Under the pieces are notes generated by a model, which ran no database searches, had not been told where the DNA came from, and was given only the letters and a program-made list of their open reading frames with translations. From the NCBI GenBank assembly GCA_002337925.1, contig DDHB01000059.1, forward strand, positions 61,377 to 72,330: a stretch of 10,954 bases of DNA. The letters are read 5' to 3'. Below, in pieces: positions 1 through 5,231 of the stretch (position 1 is its first letter; each line of letters begins with the position of its first letter). The stretch is from Sporomusaceae bacterium UBA1887 (GTDB taxonomy: Bacteria; Bacillota; Negativicutes; Sporomusales; DSM-15969). A program made the translations under genes and the position numbers.

Positions 1-36
1 GCAGGTTTTCCGGTGCTGCAGCACCGGAAAACCTGC
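1..36. repeat. Perfect 36-bp palindrome at the left edge
   Basis: Bases 1-18 (GCAGGTTTTCCGGTGCTG) are followed by their exact reverse complement at 19-36, with no spacer and CTGCAG at the centre. It lies in the coding frame of the edge gene. A zero-loop perfect palindrome at the very first base is typical of a fold-back artefact at a contig end; a real cruciform or the end of a mobile element is the alternative. Confidence 0.9.
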
Positions 37-162
37 TTGACGAATAAGGTCGCCAGCTTGCCCCTGTTTGGAGTCAGATGGGTCAGGCTGCTTAACAGAA
101 ACGGAAAGTACGTTGTTATTCTTGTCATAATTAAATTTTACATGCATCTTATTGACCTTCAT
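1..162 (-). CDS. Hypothetical protein, 5' part only (runs off left edge)
   Basis: An open frame begins with ATG at 162 and continues without a stop to base 1, giving 54 residues. A ribosome binding site (AAAAGGGG) lies about 8 bases before the ATG, which supports this start. The peptide begins MKVNKMHVKFNYDKNNN and is hydrophilic, rich in Lys, Asn, Asp and Gln, with no signal peptide or membrane segment. I do not recognise the family. The last 12 codons fall in a perfect 36-bp palindrome at bases 1-36, so the amino acids beyond about residue 48 may be an assembly fold-back rather than real protein. The first part looks like a genuine N-terminus; the rest of the gene is outside the window. Confidence 0.5.
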   Translation of the reverse strand, partial: MKVNKMHVKFNYDKNNNVLSVSVKQPDPSDSKQGQAGDLIRQAGFPVLQHRKTC

Positions 163-192
163 AGCTTACACCCCTTTTGATAAGCTCGGAGA

Positions 193-229
193 TTGTTTAT
201 GCTGCTAATAGTATATGCGGCATAAACAA
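193..229. promoter_or_regulatory. 10-bp inverted repeat around a possible -10 box, upstream of the edge gene
   Basis: TTGTTTATGC at 193-202 is matched exactly by GCATAAACAA at 220-229, with a 17-base spacer. On the minus strand the spacer contains TATACT (210-215), a possible -10 box for the gene starting at 162; no good -35 box is visible. The arrangement suits a repressor operator covering the promoter, or a structured leader if transcription starts farther upstream. The inverted repeat is certain; the role is inferred. Confidence 0.45.
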
Positions 230-240
230 ACTGGCTACCT

Positions 241-270
241 AAAATAAAAAATGTACTGAAGGCCTTAGTA
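241..270 (-). terminator. Weak terminator of the small membrane-protein gene
   Basis: Directly after the stop codon at 271, on the minus strand, a short imperfect hairpin (ACTAA / TTCAGT around GGCC) is followed by a T-rich run (TTTTTTATTTT, bases 241-251). The stem is only about five pairs, so this is a weak candidate. Confidence 0.35.
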
Positions 271-513
271 TTACTTTTTGTTCTTCAAGTCAGTTTCCTG
301 ACTTTTTAGCGCCTTAGCAATTTTGTATTTAATATAAAACCACCAAGTCAGCACTGCACAAGCCAATGTCACTGCTCCATTTACGGCTATGCTCGAAGCC
401 TCATTAGGATCTGTCATTGCAGAAACCCCTGCTAAAACCATCATTCCCGACATTAAAAGACCTAGTAACCATATCAAATAAAAACACTTCCTCGCTGCAA
501 TATAATTAAGCAA
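271..513 (-). CDS. Small two-helix membrane protein of unknown function
   Basis: An 80-residue protein with two hydrophobic stretches, roughly residues 10-31 (YLIWLLGLLMSGMMVLAGV) and 43-61 (IAVNGAVTLACAVLTWWFY), followed by a lysine-rich tail (residues 62-80). This suggests a two-pass inner-membrane protein with a cytoplasmic C-terminus. The family is not recognised. The start used is TTG (511-513), needed to include the whole first helix, but no clear ribosome binding site precedes it, and a TATAAT sequence sits just upstream at 515-520. The start is therefore uncertain, and internal ATGs within helix 1 would break the membrane segment. It stands alone with its own weak terminator. Confidence 0.55.
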   Translation of the reverse strand: MLNYIAARKCFYLIWLLGLLMSGMMVLAGVSAMTDPNEASSIAVNGAVTLACAVLTWWFYIKYKIAKALKSQETDLKNKK

Positions 514-623
514 AATTATACCACAGCAAAAGCAACTTTACTTCTTTTGCACCAGAAGCCTAATTCTTTCATTCCTAAATCTTCATTACTTCATAGAGTA
601 CACCTAACTGTTCTCCGAAATGC

Positions 624-658
624 AAAAAAGCCTTCCAGCAAAATTGCTGGAAGGCTTT
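624..658 (-). terminator. Rho-independent terminator, copy 1 of a dispersed hairpin
   Basis: A perfect 15-bp stem (AAAGCCTTCCAGCAA, 627-641, with TTGCTGGAAGGCTTT, 644-658) closes a two-base loop. Read on the minus strand it is followed by six T (624-629). It lies 2 bases past the stop of the broken small gene ending at 661, so it terminates that gene and possibly the HxlR gene upstream. The same core sequence recurs at 4135-4172 and at the right edge. Confidence 0.85.
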
Positions 659-660
659 AA

Positions 661-819
661 CTATATATGATGTTCCGGCAAGATCAAACCTGCTTTCATA
701 GTGAACTTGACATAACCAGGTAGCTCATCCGGTCCAATAACTCCTTCCCTCTTGGGCGACTTAATCCGATAACGTTAATTGGGGTAATTCCGCTATTAAT
801 TCTTCTGCCGTTAGAGCAT
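661..819 (-). pseudogene. Broken small gene (about 50 residues) between terminator and HxlR gene
   Basis: On the minus strand a strong ribosome binding site (AAGGAGAGG, 821-829) precedes ATG at 817-819, but that frame stops after two codons. One frame over, a coding-looking stretch reads ALTAEELIAELPQLTLSD and stops. One base further over, the text continues SPKREGVIGPDELPGYVKFT and then MKAGLILPEHHI, ending at 661-663 right before a terminator. Removing single bases near 815 and near 765 would join these into one protein of about 50 residues. The clean placement between a ribosome binding site and a terminator argues for a real gene. The lesions may be mutation or sequence error. I do not recognise the family. 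Confidence 0.4.
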
Positions 820-886
820 CCCTCTCCTTATTCTATCCTAGCTTCAACTCTTGAGATCCGCCAGCCGAAGCCACCGGGCGGTGAAA

Positions 887-1273
887 TCACATAGACTTGA
901 AATTGTAATCACACTTTTGACATTGCGAAAGGATATGTTCACTGTCCTCTATATGGTATGCACCCGACCATTTACAAATGCTTTGCAAGATGGGTACAAC
1001 AGATTTCCCTTTATCTGACAGGCAATACTCCACTCTCGGTGGAATTTCATCAAATTGTTGCCTTTGAATAATCCCGTCTATAATCAGTTCTTTTAAAGTC
1101 ATGGCCAAAACTGCATCTGTGATGTTTGTCATTTGTTTACGCAAAGCGCTGTACCGCAAAACCTCTTTCTCTGCCAGAACACAGATAATCCGTGACTTCC
1201 ATTTCCCGCCGAAAATATCCAAGCCATATTCCAGAGGGCAGCGGATATCTTTATCTAACTTAAGCTTATACAT
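887..1273 (-). CDS. HxlR-family winged-helix transcriptional regulator
   Basis: This is a DNA-binding regulator of the HxlR/YodB type, a family that commonly senses electrophile, disulfide or quinone stress. The chosen start is ATG 1271-1273, preceded by AGGAGG with 8-base spacing; a longer frame from 1324 has no such site. The 128-residue product shows the family hallmarks in order: Cys12-Pro near the N-terminus, the FGGKWKSRII motif (about 21-30), the MTNITDAVLAMTLKEL recognition-helix region, and the wing/dimer motif PPRVEYCLSDKGKSVVPIL. Cys12 matches the N-terminal redox-sensing cysteine of YodB/HypR-like members. Unusually, the C-terminus has a CxxC (118-121, CQKC). The gene diverges from the monooxygenase-like gene at 1449 and probably controls it. 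Family assignment is firm; the signal is inferred. Confidence 0.93.
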   Translation of the reverse strand: MYKLKLDKDIRCPLEYGLDIFGGKWKSRIICVLAEKEVLRYSALRKQMTNITDAVLAMTLKELIIDGIIQRQQFDEIPPRVEYCLSDKGKSVVPILQSICKWSGAYHIEDSEHILSQCQKCDYNFKSM

Positions 1274-1295
1274 TCCATATTCCTCCTGTATGGTA

Positions 1296-1324
1296 ATTAT
1301 AAAAGGCATACTGTCTATACGCAA
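1296..1324 (-). promoter_or_regulatory. Likely promoter of the HxlR gene
   Basis: On the minus strand, TTGCGT (1319-1324) and TATAAT (1296-1301) are separated by exactly 17 bases, with a perfect -10 and a partial -35. The -35 box touches the inverted repeat at 1324-1349, so a protein bound there would affect this promoter. Confidence 0.6.
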
Positions 1325-1349
1325 GTAACTATGAAATTTATGAGTTACT
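1324..1349. promoter_or_regulatory. Candidate HxlR operator (AGTAACT...AGTTACT dyad)
   Basis: AGTAACT (1324-1330) and AGTTACT (1343-1349) form a perfect 7-bp inverted repeat with a 12-base spacer whose centre, AAATTT, is itself palindromic. It lies between the divergent HxlR and monooxygenase-like genes and abuts the HxlR -35 box. This is where an autoregulating HxlR protein would be expected to bind; binding itself is inferred. Confidence 0.6.
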
Positions 1350-1390
1350 CATGAATTTGCTAATATATTCCCCCGCAAAAGTCCTTTAAC

Positions 1391-1396
1391 TATAAT
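1391..1396 (+). promoter_or_regulatory. Possible -10 box of the monooxygenase-like gene
   Basis: TATAAT lies 52 bases before the ATG at 1449. The bases where the -35 box would fall (about 1368-1373, TTCCCC) are a poor match, which would fit a promoter needing an activator, such as the divergent HxlR protein. Confidence 0.4.
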
Positions 1397-1448
1397 AAAA
1401 GCAAGCTCAATGACAGAGCTTCATAAAATCCACTTAGGAGGAATTAAG

Positions 1449-1739
1449 ATGAAAGTCAATGCTTATCTGGAGATCACAATTAAAATTGAAGTCACCAATC
1501 GTTCTGCGGCAACGAAAATTTACACCGCATACCGTGAACCTTTCCTCAAAACCATCGAAGGCGCTATAACGAAGGACCTGCTGATCCGTGACGAGGATGT
1601 TCAGGTTCTGCACGGTTTTGACAGCCTGGAACATGCACAGGGATACTTATCCAGCAAAATGTTCCAGAACGATGTGTTTACCGGCCTCAAACCTCTCTGG
1701 AGCGCCGAGCCTGATGTAAAAATTTACAACGTAGCCTAA
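1449..1739 (+). CDS. Antibiotic biosynthesis monooxygenase (ABM)-like small protein
   Basis: A 96-residue protein with the size and pattern of a single ferredoxin-like ABM (dimeric alpha-beta barrel) domain: an N-terminal strand (VNAYLEITIKIEV), a helix (AATKIYTAYREPFLKTIEGA), a strand with LLIRDEDVQVLHGFDS, a helix (LEHAQGYLSSKMF) and a final strand (DVKIYNVA). Relatives include quinol monooxygenases and stress-response proteins; no metal or flavin motif is expected. The start is ATG 1449, preceded by AGGAGG with good spacing, in preference to the upstream ATG at 1410. It diverges from an HxlR regulator, a common pairing for genes answering quinone or electrophile stress, so a role in detoxification is likely but inferred. 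A hairpin terminator follows. Confidence 0.75.
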   Translation: MKVNAYLEITIKIEVTNRSAATKIYTAYREPFLKTIEGAITKDLLIRDEDVQVLHGFDSLEHAQGYLSSKMFQNDVFTGLKPLWSAEPDVKIYNVA

Positions 1740-1743
1740 TAGC

Positions 1744-1793
1744 AAAAGCGCCAGCTATCACAGGGAATTCCCATGATAACTGGCGCTTTGCTT
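1744..1793 (+). terminator. Terminator after the ABM-like gene
   Basis: A 16-bp stem with one mismatch (AAAGCGCCAGCTATCA with TGATAACTGGCGCTTT) encloses a loop around GGGAATTCCC and starts a few bases after the stop codon. The T tail (GCTTTATATT) is modest. The near-perfect symmetry could also work in the other direction. Confidence 0.7.
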
Positions 1794-2201
1794 TATATTG
1801 TTAGTAGCTATCATTTAGCATTTCTTTACTACAGCCTTACAAAAACGCTTGCCGCCTTATGCGATCTGCGCTGGTAGCCTTTTTTATTTTCCTGTATTAT
1901 TAAAATCAAAAAACATCGCCAACTGGTCACCACCTAAGGCCATTGCCCCAAACAACGCACCTACTCCGCAGCCTGTTGAACATATATTGCCCTCTATTTT
2001 TTATCCGTACAGGATCGTGCTTAATTAGCAGCTAAAAATAAAAAAGTGTTTGTATCAATGCTCCACGTAGGTAGAAAACTTGAAACCTTATAGTATTGCT
2101 GGTCACCACTTAAAAAAGCTGCCAATTATTTAACCTATATAATTAGTTTTATTTATTAAACATTATTAATATTTCAACAAATTAGGACTTTAGTTGCAGG
2201 A
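1794..2201. other. About 400 bases with no intact gene; possible decayed small ORFs on the minus strand
   Basis: No intact gene is visible. On the minus strand, bases 1988-1884 encode NICSTGCGVGALFGAMALGG followed by DQLAMFFDFNNTGK and a stop. The peptide is glycine-rich and looks coding, and GAGGG lies just upstream, but the codon in start position is ATA and the nearby ATG (1981-1983) is in another frame. Farther up, at about 2100, the 15-bp sequence CTGGTCACCACCTAA (near 1922) recurs with one change (CTGGTCACCACTTAA), again in a short open frame reading SGDQ where the first reads GGDQ. This may be the remnant of a small duplicated gene. The T-rich stretch at 1879-1890 has only a weak stem beside it. 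Confidence 0.3.
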
Positions 2202-2221
2202 TTCACCTAATTTTTCCTAAT
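2179..2221. promoter_or_regulatory. Nested inverted repeats upstream of the outer-membrane protein gene
   Basis: AAATTAGG (2179-2186) pairs exactly with CCTAATTT (2206-2213), and the overlapping ATTAGGA (2181-2187) pairs with TCCTAAT (2215-2221). They lie just upstream of, and across, the promoter for the gene at 2263. Three related half-sites suggest an operator, but the regulator is unknown. Confidence 0.4.
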
Positions 2222-2230
2222 GTTTATAAT
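2202..2230 (+). promoter_or_regulatory. Likely promoter of the outer-membrane protein gene
   Basis: A perfect -10 box TATAAT (2225-2230) is preceded at 17 bases by TTCACC (2202-2207), a 4/6 match to the -35 consensus. It is followed after 32 bases by the ATG at 2263, with AGGAGG at 2250-2255. Confidence 0.55.
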
Positions 2231-2262
2231 GAGTCCATTATATTTTACTAGGAGGTAACAAA

Positions 2263-2879
2263 ATGAAAAAGTGTTTTTTAGTTCTCGCAGCATCTATAGC
2301 AATGTCTGGTGTTGCCGCGGCTGCACCTGTGACCAATCTTGAGAAAGGGGAAACAAACGCAGGGTATTTATATTGGAATCCGAAAGTTGAAATTGCTTCT
2401 GCCGATCTTGGTAGCCATAATGCAAATGGCTTCTTTGTCGAAACAGCCCTAACCGACAAAGTCATCGTGGGAATAGAAACAATCAAGGGTGACGCTTCCG
2501 CAGTTATATCCGGATCTTTTGCAAAAGCTGATACTCGGTTTACTGATGTAACGATTCAATACAAAATAGCTGATAACGTTCGGCTGATTGCCTGTAACCG
2601 TAATTATGATACTAATGGATCAGCCTCAGGATGGGGATCTGCCAGTTTATCAGAAAATAAATTGGTTTATGGTATAAGTGGTTCAACTGCATTGGGGGAA
2701 AAAACAACCGCCTATGCAAGCGTTTTACAAAACTCCATTGGAACAGACTGGCAAATTGGCGTTAATCAGAGCGTAGTAATACACTAACATTTAATATAAA
2801 CTATCGCTATTATGACGAAGATAGTATCTTTGACACCAAACTAAAGGGCCTTGGTGCAGGTCTAATATATAAATTCTAA
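2263..2879 (+). pseudogene. Small outer-membrane beta-barrel protein, frameshifted near the 3' end
   Basis: The gene starts at ATG 2263 after AGGAGGTAACAAA. The product begins with a signal peptide (MKKCFLVLAASIAMSGVAAA, cleavage near residues 20-21), followed by short alternating strands rich in Tyr, Gly, Ser and Asn, as in 8- to 10-strand porin-like proteins. The uninterrupted frame ends at TAA 2785-2787 (174 residues). The next frame continues without a break from about 2775: SNTLTFNINYRYYDED, SIFDTKLKGLGAG and LIYKF, stopping at 2877-2879. LIYKF is the classic last strand of an outer-membrane protein with terminal Phe, so the intact product would have about 205 residues and one base has been lost around 2773-2777. 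As read, the protein lacks its closing strands and would probably not assemble. A sequencing error is possible. A terminator follows. Confidence 0.75.
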
Positions 2880-2890
2880 AACAGAGCAGC

Positions 2891-2925
2891 AAAAGGGCTT
2901 CCAGCATAACAATGGAAGCCTTTTT
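2891..2925 (+). terminator. Terminator after the outer-membrane protein gene, probably bidirectional
   Basis: GGCTTCCA (2896-2903) pairs with TGGAAGCC (2913-2920), followed on the plus strand by TTTTT; on the minus strand the stem runs into CTTTTGC. It sits 11 bases after the restored stop of the barrel gene and can also serve the minus-strand gene ending at 3014. The stem resembles a diverged member of the GCCTTCCAGC hairpin family. Confidence 0.8.
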
Positions 2926-3013
2926 GGGTGCATCTGGCAGAAACGATCCACCCGCCTCAACCGTTATGGCGCCGACTCTGTATGAGAAATGCAGGTATTG
3001 CCTACCATTGACG

Positions 3014-3574
3014 TTATTCCATTCTTTCCTTATAAGTTTCATCTAGAGCAGCTACTAAATCACCACCATTAGCCAATAGCTTCTCTTTAAGAGTAAACCA
3101 CTGCACTAAAAATGGTAAAGCTTGCGCTTTTTCCCAATGACTTTCTTTATAATTAGCAGTTAAAACCCACGATCTTCTTGCCAGCATTACTAAGTCATTA
3201 TCCGTTCTATTTACAGGAATACCCGTAGGCCTAACCTTACCTTCTTTTGATGCATTCTCGTCTTTATCACTAGCTCGAATATCAATTCCATCCCCGCCAA
3301 ATCTTGGATGATTCCCAGAATTCCGAACTTGAGCATATTGTAAAATTCTTATCGCTAATTCTCTCTTTTGGCAATCTCGCTGTTTCTGCTCATCATCACT
3401 ATGCTCTAACCGTTTATCTACAGCACTTATAAGAGCTTCTATTTCTCTTTTAACATCCTTAGTTATATATAATGTATAGCCACTATTGGCAAAGGCATTT
3501 ACAGGATCAATATTCATTTCGCTAAAATTATCAACCATGTTTGAATCAATAATAACCCTCTGCGGATTAGCCAT
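3014..3574 (-). CDS. PIN-like domain protein (putative ribonuclease)
   Basis: A 186-residue protein with the layout of a PIN-like nuclease: a first strand ending in an acidic residue (RVIIDSN, Asp10), then YITKDVKREIEAL with Glu44 (a typical second acidic position), and near the C-terminus NRTDNDLVMLARRSWVLTAN, containing Asp125 and Asp127 followed by the strand that ends in Asn. These are the usual metal-binding positions. The charged middle (about residues 55-115) is an insertion longer than in small toxin PIN domains. The chosen start is ATG 3572-3574, 9 bases after AAGGGGG; the ATG three codons earlier directly abuts that site. No antitoxin-like partner is adjacent, so a VapC toxin role is not supported. 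The family call rests on motif pattern only. Confidence 0.65.
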   Translation of the reverse strand: MANPQRVIIDSNMVDNFSEMNIDPVNAFANSGYTLYITKDVKREIEALISAVDKRLEHSDDEQKQRDCQKRELAIRILQYAQVRNSGNHPRFGGDGIDIRASDKDENASKEGKVRPTGIPVNRTDNDLVMLARRSWVLTANYKESHWEKAQALPFLVQWFTLKEKLLANGGDLVAALDETYKERME

Positions 3575-3701
3575 GAATATCATCCCCCTTAGAATTGTAA
3601 TTTACCTCAAACATAGTTTTCTCAACTATATCTACTTTATCGACTTATAATATTCCTTTTTCTAGTATGAAAAAAATGATATCACTGATAAGCTGCTACT
3701 A

Positions 3702-3730
3702 CTGACATTTTCATTCAACCAAGGTATACT
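3702..3730 (+). promoter_or_regulatory. Promoter of the coiled-coil gene
   Basis: CTGACA (3702-3707, 5/6) and TATACT (3725-3730, 5/6) are separated by 17 bases, 33 bases before the ATG at 3763. This is a good sigma-A type promoter. Confidence 0.7.
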
Positions 3731-3762
3731 ATAAATGGACTTACTTGTGTGGAGGTACTTGT

Positions 3763-4050
3763 ATGGAAGAAATACTAAAGCAAATTCTTGGAAAGTTAGA
3801 AGCATTATCTGACGATATAAAAGAAGTTAAAGTGCAACTTTCCAATGTTGAAGGCCAACTTAAAGAGAACACCTCCATCCTTCGCGTGCTTGAACACCGC
3901 AGTGAAGTACAAGCAGCGGAAACGGAAGGTCTAAAGCTGACTACTGCAACCAATGAAGCGATAGAACGGTTAGATGCAAAATTCGATGTATTAAACACCA
4001 GGCTTTTCCAGCAAGAAACTGCACTCCAGCTCATTAAGAAAGCACAGTAA
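3763..4050 (+). CDS. Small coiled-coil protein of unknown function
   Basis: A 95-residue, highly charged protein made almost entirely of helix-forming heptads: leucine, isoleucine and valine recur at spacing 3-4 (ILKQILGKLEALSDDIKEVK, then VQLSNVEGQLKENTSILRVL). It has no membrane segment and no cysteine. Such short all-coiled-coil proteins occur in clostridia and Negativicutes without known function and probably form oligomers. The start is ATG 3763, with GGAGG 7 bases upstream; the earlier in-frame TTG at 3745 would place the ribosome binding site inside the gene. It has its own promoter and terminator, so it is a single-gene transcript, divergent from the PIN-like gene across about 190 bases. 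Confidence 0.75.
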   Translation: MEEILKQILGKLEALSDDIKEVKVQLSNVEGQLKENTSILRVLEHRSEVQAAETEGLKLTTATNEAIERLDAKFDVLNTRLFQQETALQLIKKAQ

Positions 4051-4058
4051 CCATCAAC

Positions 4059-4100
4059 AGACACAGCACTGAACGATATAGGGCTGTGTCTTTATATTTT
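4059..4100 (+). terminator. Terminator after the coiled-coil gene
   Basis: AGACACAGC (4059-4067) pairs perfectly with GCTGTGTCT (4083-4091), followed by TTATATTTT. It begins 8 bases past the stop codon at 4050. Confidence 0.8.
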
Positions 4101-4134
4101 AATGTGCAAAACATTTTCAATGTTATTTCTCAAA

Positions 4135-4172
4135 CAATAAGCCTTCCAGCAAAATCGCTGGAAGGCTTATTG
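4135..4172 (-). terminator. Terminator of the kdgT-garR-gyaR operon; hairpin family copy 2
   Basis: A perfect 16-bp stem (CAATAAGCCTTCCAGC, 4135-4150, with its complement at 4157-4172) encloses a six-base loop. It lies 22 bases past the stop at 4195, where the minus-strand operon ends. The tail on that strand is TTTGAGAAA, so it is less T-rich than usual. Ten bases of each arm match the hairpin at 624-658. Confidence 0.75.
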
Positions 4173-4194
4173 GGTATATCATCATTTATGGAAT

Positions 4195-5175
4195 CTATTT
4201 TTTTAATACCGCAGGATTTACACATGTATCAGGCTCTTGTCCGTTAAGTACTTTGATAATATTGCCTACGGCAATAGCTCCCATCTTCAAGCGTGTATCC
4301 ATAGTAGCTGATGCGATGTGAGGCACTATAACTACATTGTCCAAATCGCTTAGCCCCGGAGCAATCCTTGGTTCAGCTTCGAATACATCAAGTGCCGCTC
4401 CCCAGATTTCTTTTGTTTGCAAAGCCTTTACCAAGGCAGCTTCGTCTACTACCGGTCCCCGGCTCGCATTAATGAGAACAGCTGTCGGCTTCATCATTTT
4501 CAATTCTGTCTCGCTAATATAGTGATGTGTTTCCGGCAGTAATGGCACGTGCAGAGTAAGGAAGTCTGACTCTTTCAGCAGAGTCTCCTTATCTACATAC
4601 GTAGCCCCTACTTCCTTTTCAAACTCTTCGTTGCGGCGAACATCGGTATAGATAATCTTCATGTCAAAGCCTTTGGCTTTGCGGGCAACATTTTGCCCGA
4701 TTCTGCCCAGGCCGGCAATACCTAAAGTCTTTTTATCCACATCCAGTCCGATAAAGAACATCGGCGCCCAGCCCTGCCACTTCCCATCACGTACGAACTT
4801 ATCAGCCTCAGGAATACGCCGGGCCATTGCTAGTAATAAAGTAAAGGTTAGCGTAGCTGTCGCCTCGTCCAGAACGCCCGGAGTATTGGTAAGAATAACA
4901 CCCCGCTCGGTTGCCGCGGCCAGATCAAAGTTATTGAAGCCGACAGCATAGTTAGCCACTATTTTTAACTGTGACCCGGCTGCGTCAAGAACTTCACCGT
5001 CAATGATATCGGTAAGGAGAGATACTACCGCATTTTTACCTTTTAACTTTACTTTTAACTCCTCTTTGCTCAAAGCCCTATCGTCGGGGTTAACTTCTAC
5101 ATCAAAATGCTTGCGCAGTTCGGCAATATTCTCTTCCGGTATCAGTCTGGTCACATATACACTTGCTTTTGCCAT
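4195..5175 (-). CDS. gyaR: D-2-hydroxyacid dehydrogenase, glyoxylate/hydroxypyruvate reductase type
   Basis: A 326-residue NAD(P)H-dependent D-2-hydroxyacid dehydrogenase that most resembles GyaR glyoxylate reductases and would reduce glyoxylate to glycolate or hydroxypyruvate to D-glycerate in the cytoplasm. The N-terminal substrate domain has the NYAVGFNNFD and NTPGVLDEATA motifs (75-108). The Rossmann nucleotide motif GLGRIG is at 155-160, with Asp178 at the end of the second strand, favouring NADH. The catalytic set is complete: Arg239 (NASRGPVVDE), Glu268 (DVFEAEP) and His286 (VPHIAS). The length is normal. The ATG at 5173-5175 follows TTGGGGGAATTATA. It is the last gene of the operon, 56 bases after garR, and ends before a hairpin terminator. 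The precise substrate cannot be fixed from sequence. Confidence 0.9.
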   Translation of the reverse strand: MAKASVYVTRLIPEENIAELRKHFDVEVNPDDRALSKEELKVKLKGKNAVVSLLTDIIDGEVLDAAGSQLKIVANYAVGFNNFDLAAATERGVILTNTPGVLDEATATLTFTLLLAMARRIPEADKFVRDGKWQGWAPMFFIGLDVDKKTLGIAGLGRIGQNVARKAKGFDMKIIYTDVRRNEEFEKEVGATYVDKETLLKESDFLTLHVPLLPETHHYISETELKMMKPTAVLINASRGPVVDEAALVKALQTKEIWGAALDVFEAEPRIAPGLSDLDNVVIVPHIASATMDTRLKMGAIAVGNIIKVLNGQEPDTCVNPAVLKK

Positions 5176-5231
5176 TATAATTCCCCCAAGAATCAGCTTT
5201 ATTTTTATTAAAAATTCATTTTTCAGCGAAC

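Noticed and set aside
515..520. TATAAT as promoter for the small membrane-protein gene
   Set aside because: It lies immediately before the TTG start, leaving no room for a leader or ribosome binding site, and lacks a -35 box at proper spacing.
2770..2790. Programmed -1 frameshift in the outer-membrane protein gene
   Set aside because: No slippery X-XXY-YYZ heptamer or downstream structure is visible at the shift point; a one-base loss is simpler.
2791..3042. Minus-strand frame of 83 codons overlapping the end of the outer-membrane and PIN-like genes
   Set aside because: It crosses the bidirectional terminator hairpin and has no ribosome binding site; the opposite strand in its upstream part codes the terminal barrel strands.
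3014..3574. VapBC toxin-antitoxin pair
   Set aside because: The PIN-like gene has no small antitoxin gene beside it on the same strand, and the coiled-coil gene is divergent with its own promoter.
624..4172. Repeated GCCTTCCAGC hairpins as a possible CRISPR array
   Set aside because: Copies are kilobases apart and placed after stop codons; there is no regular repeat-spacer pattern and no cas gene.
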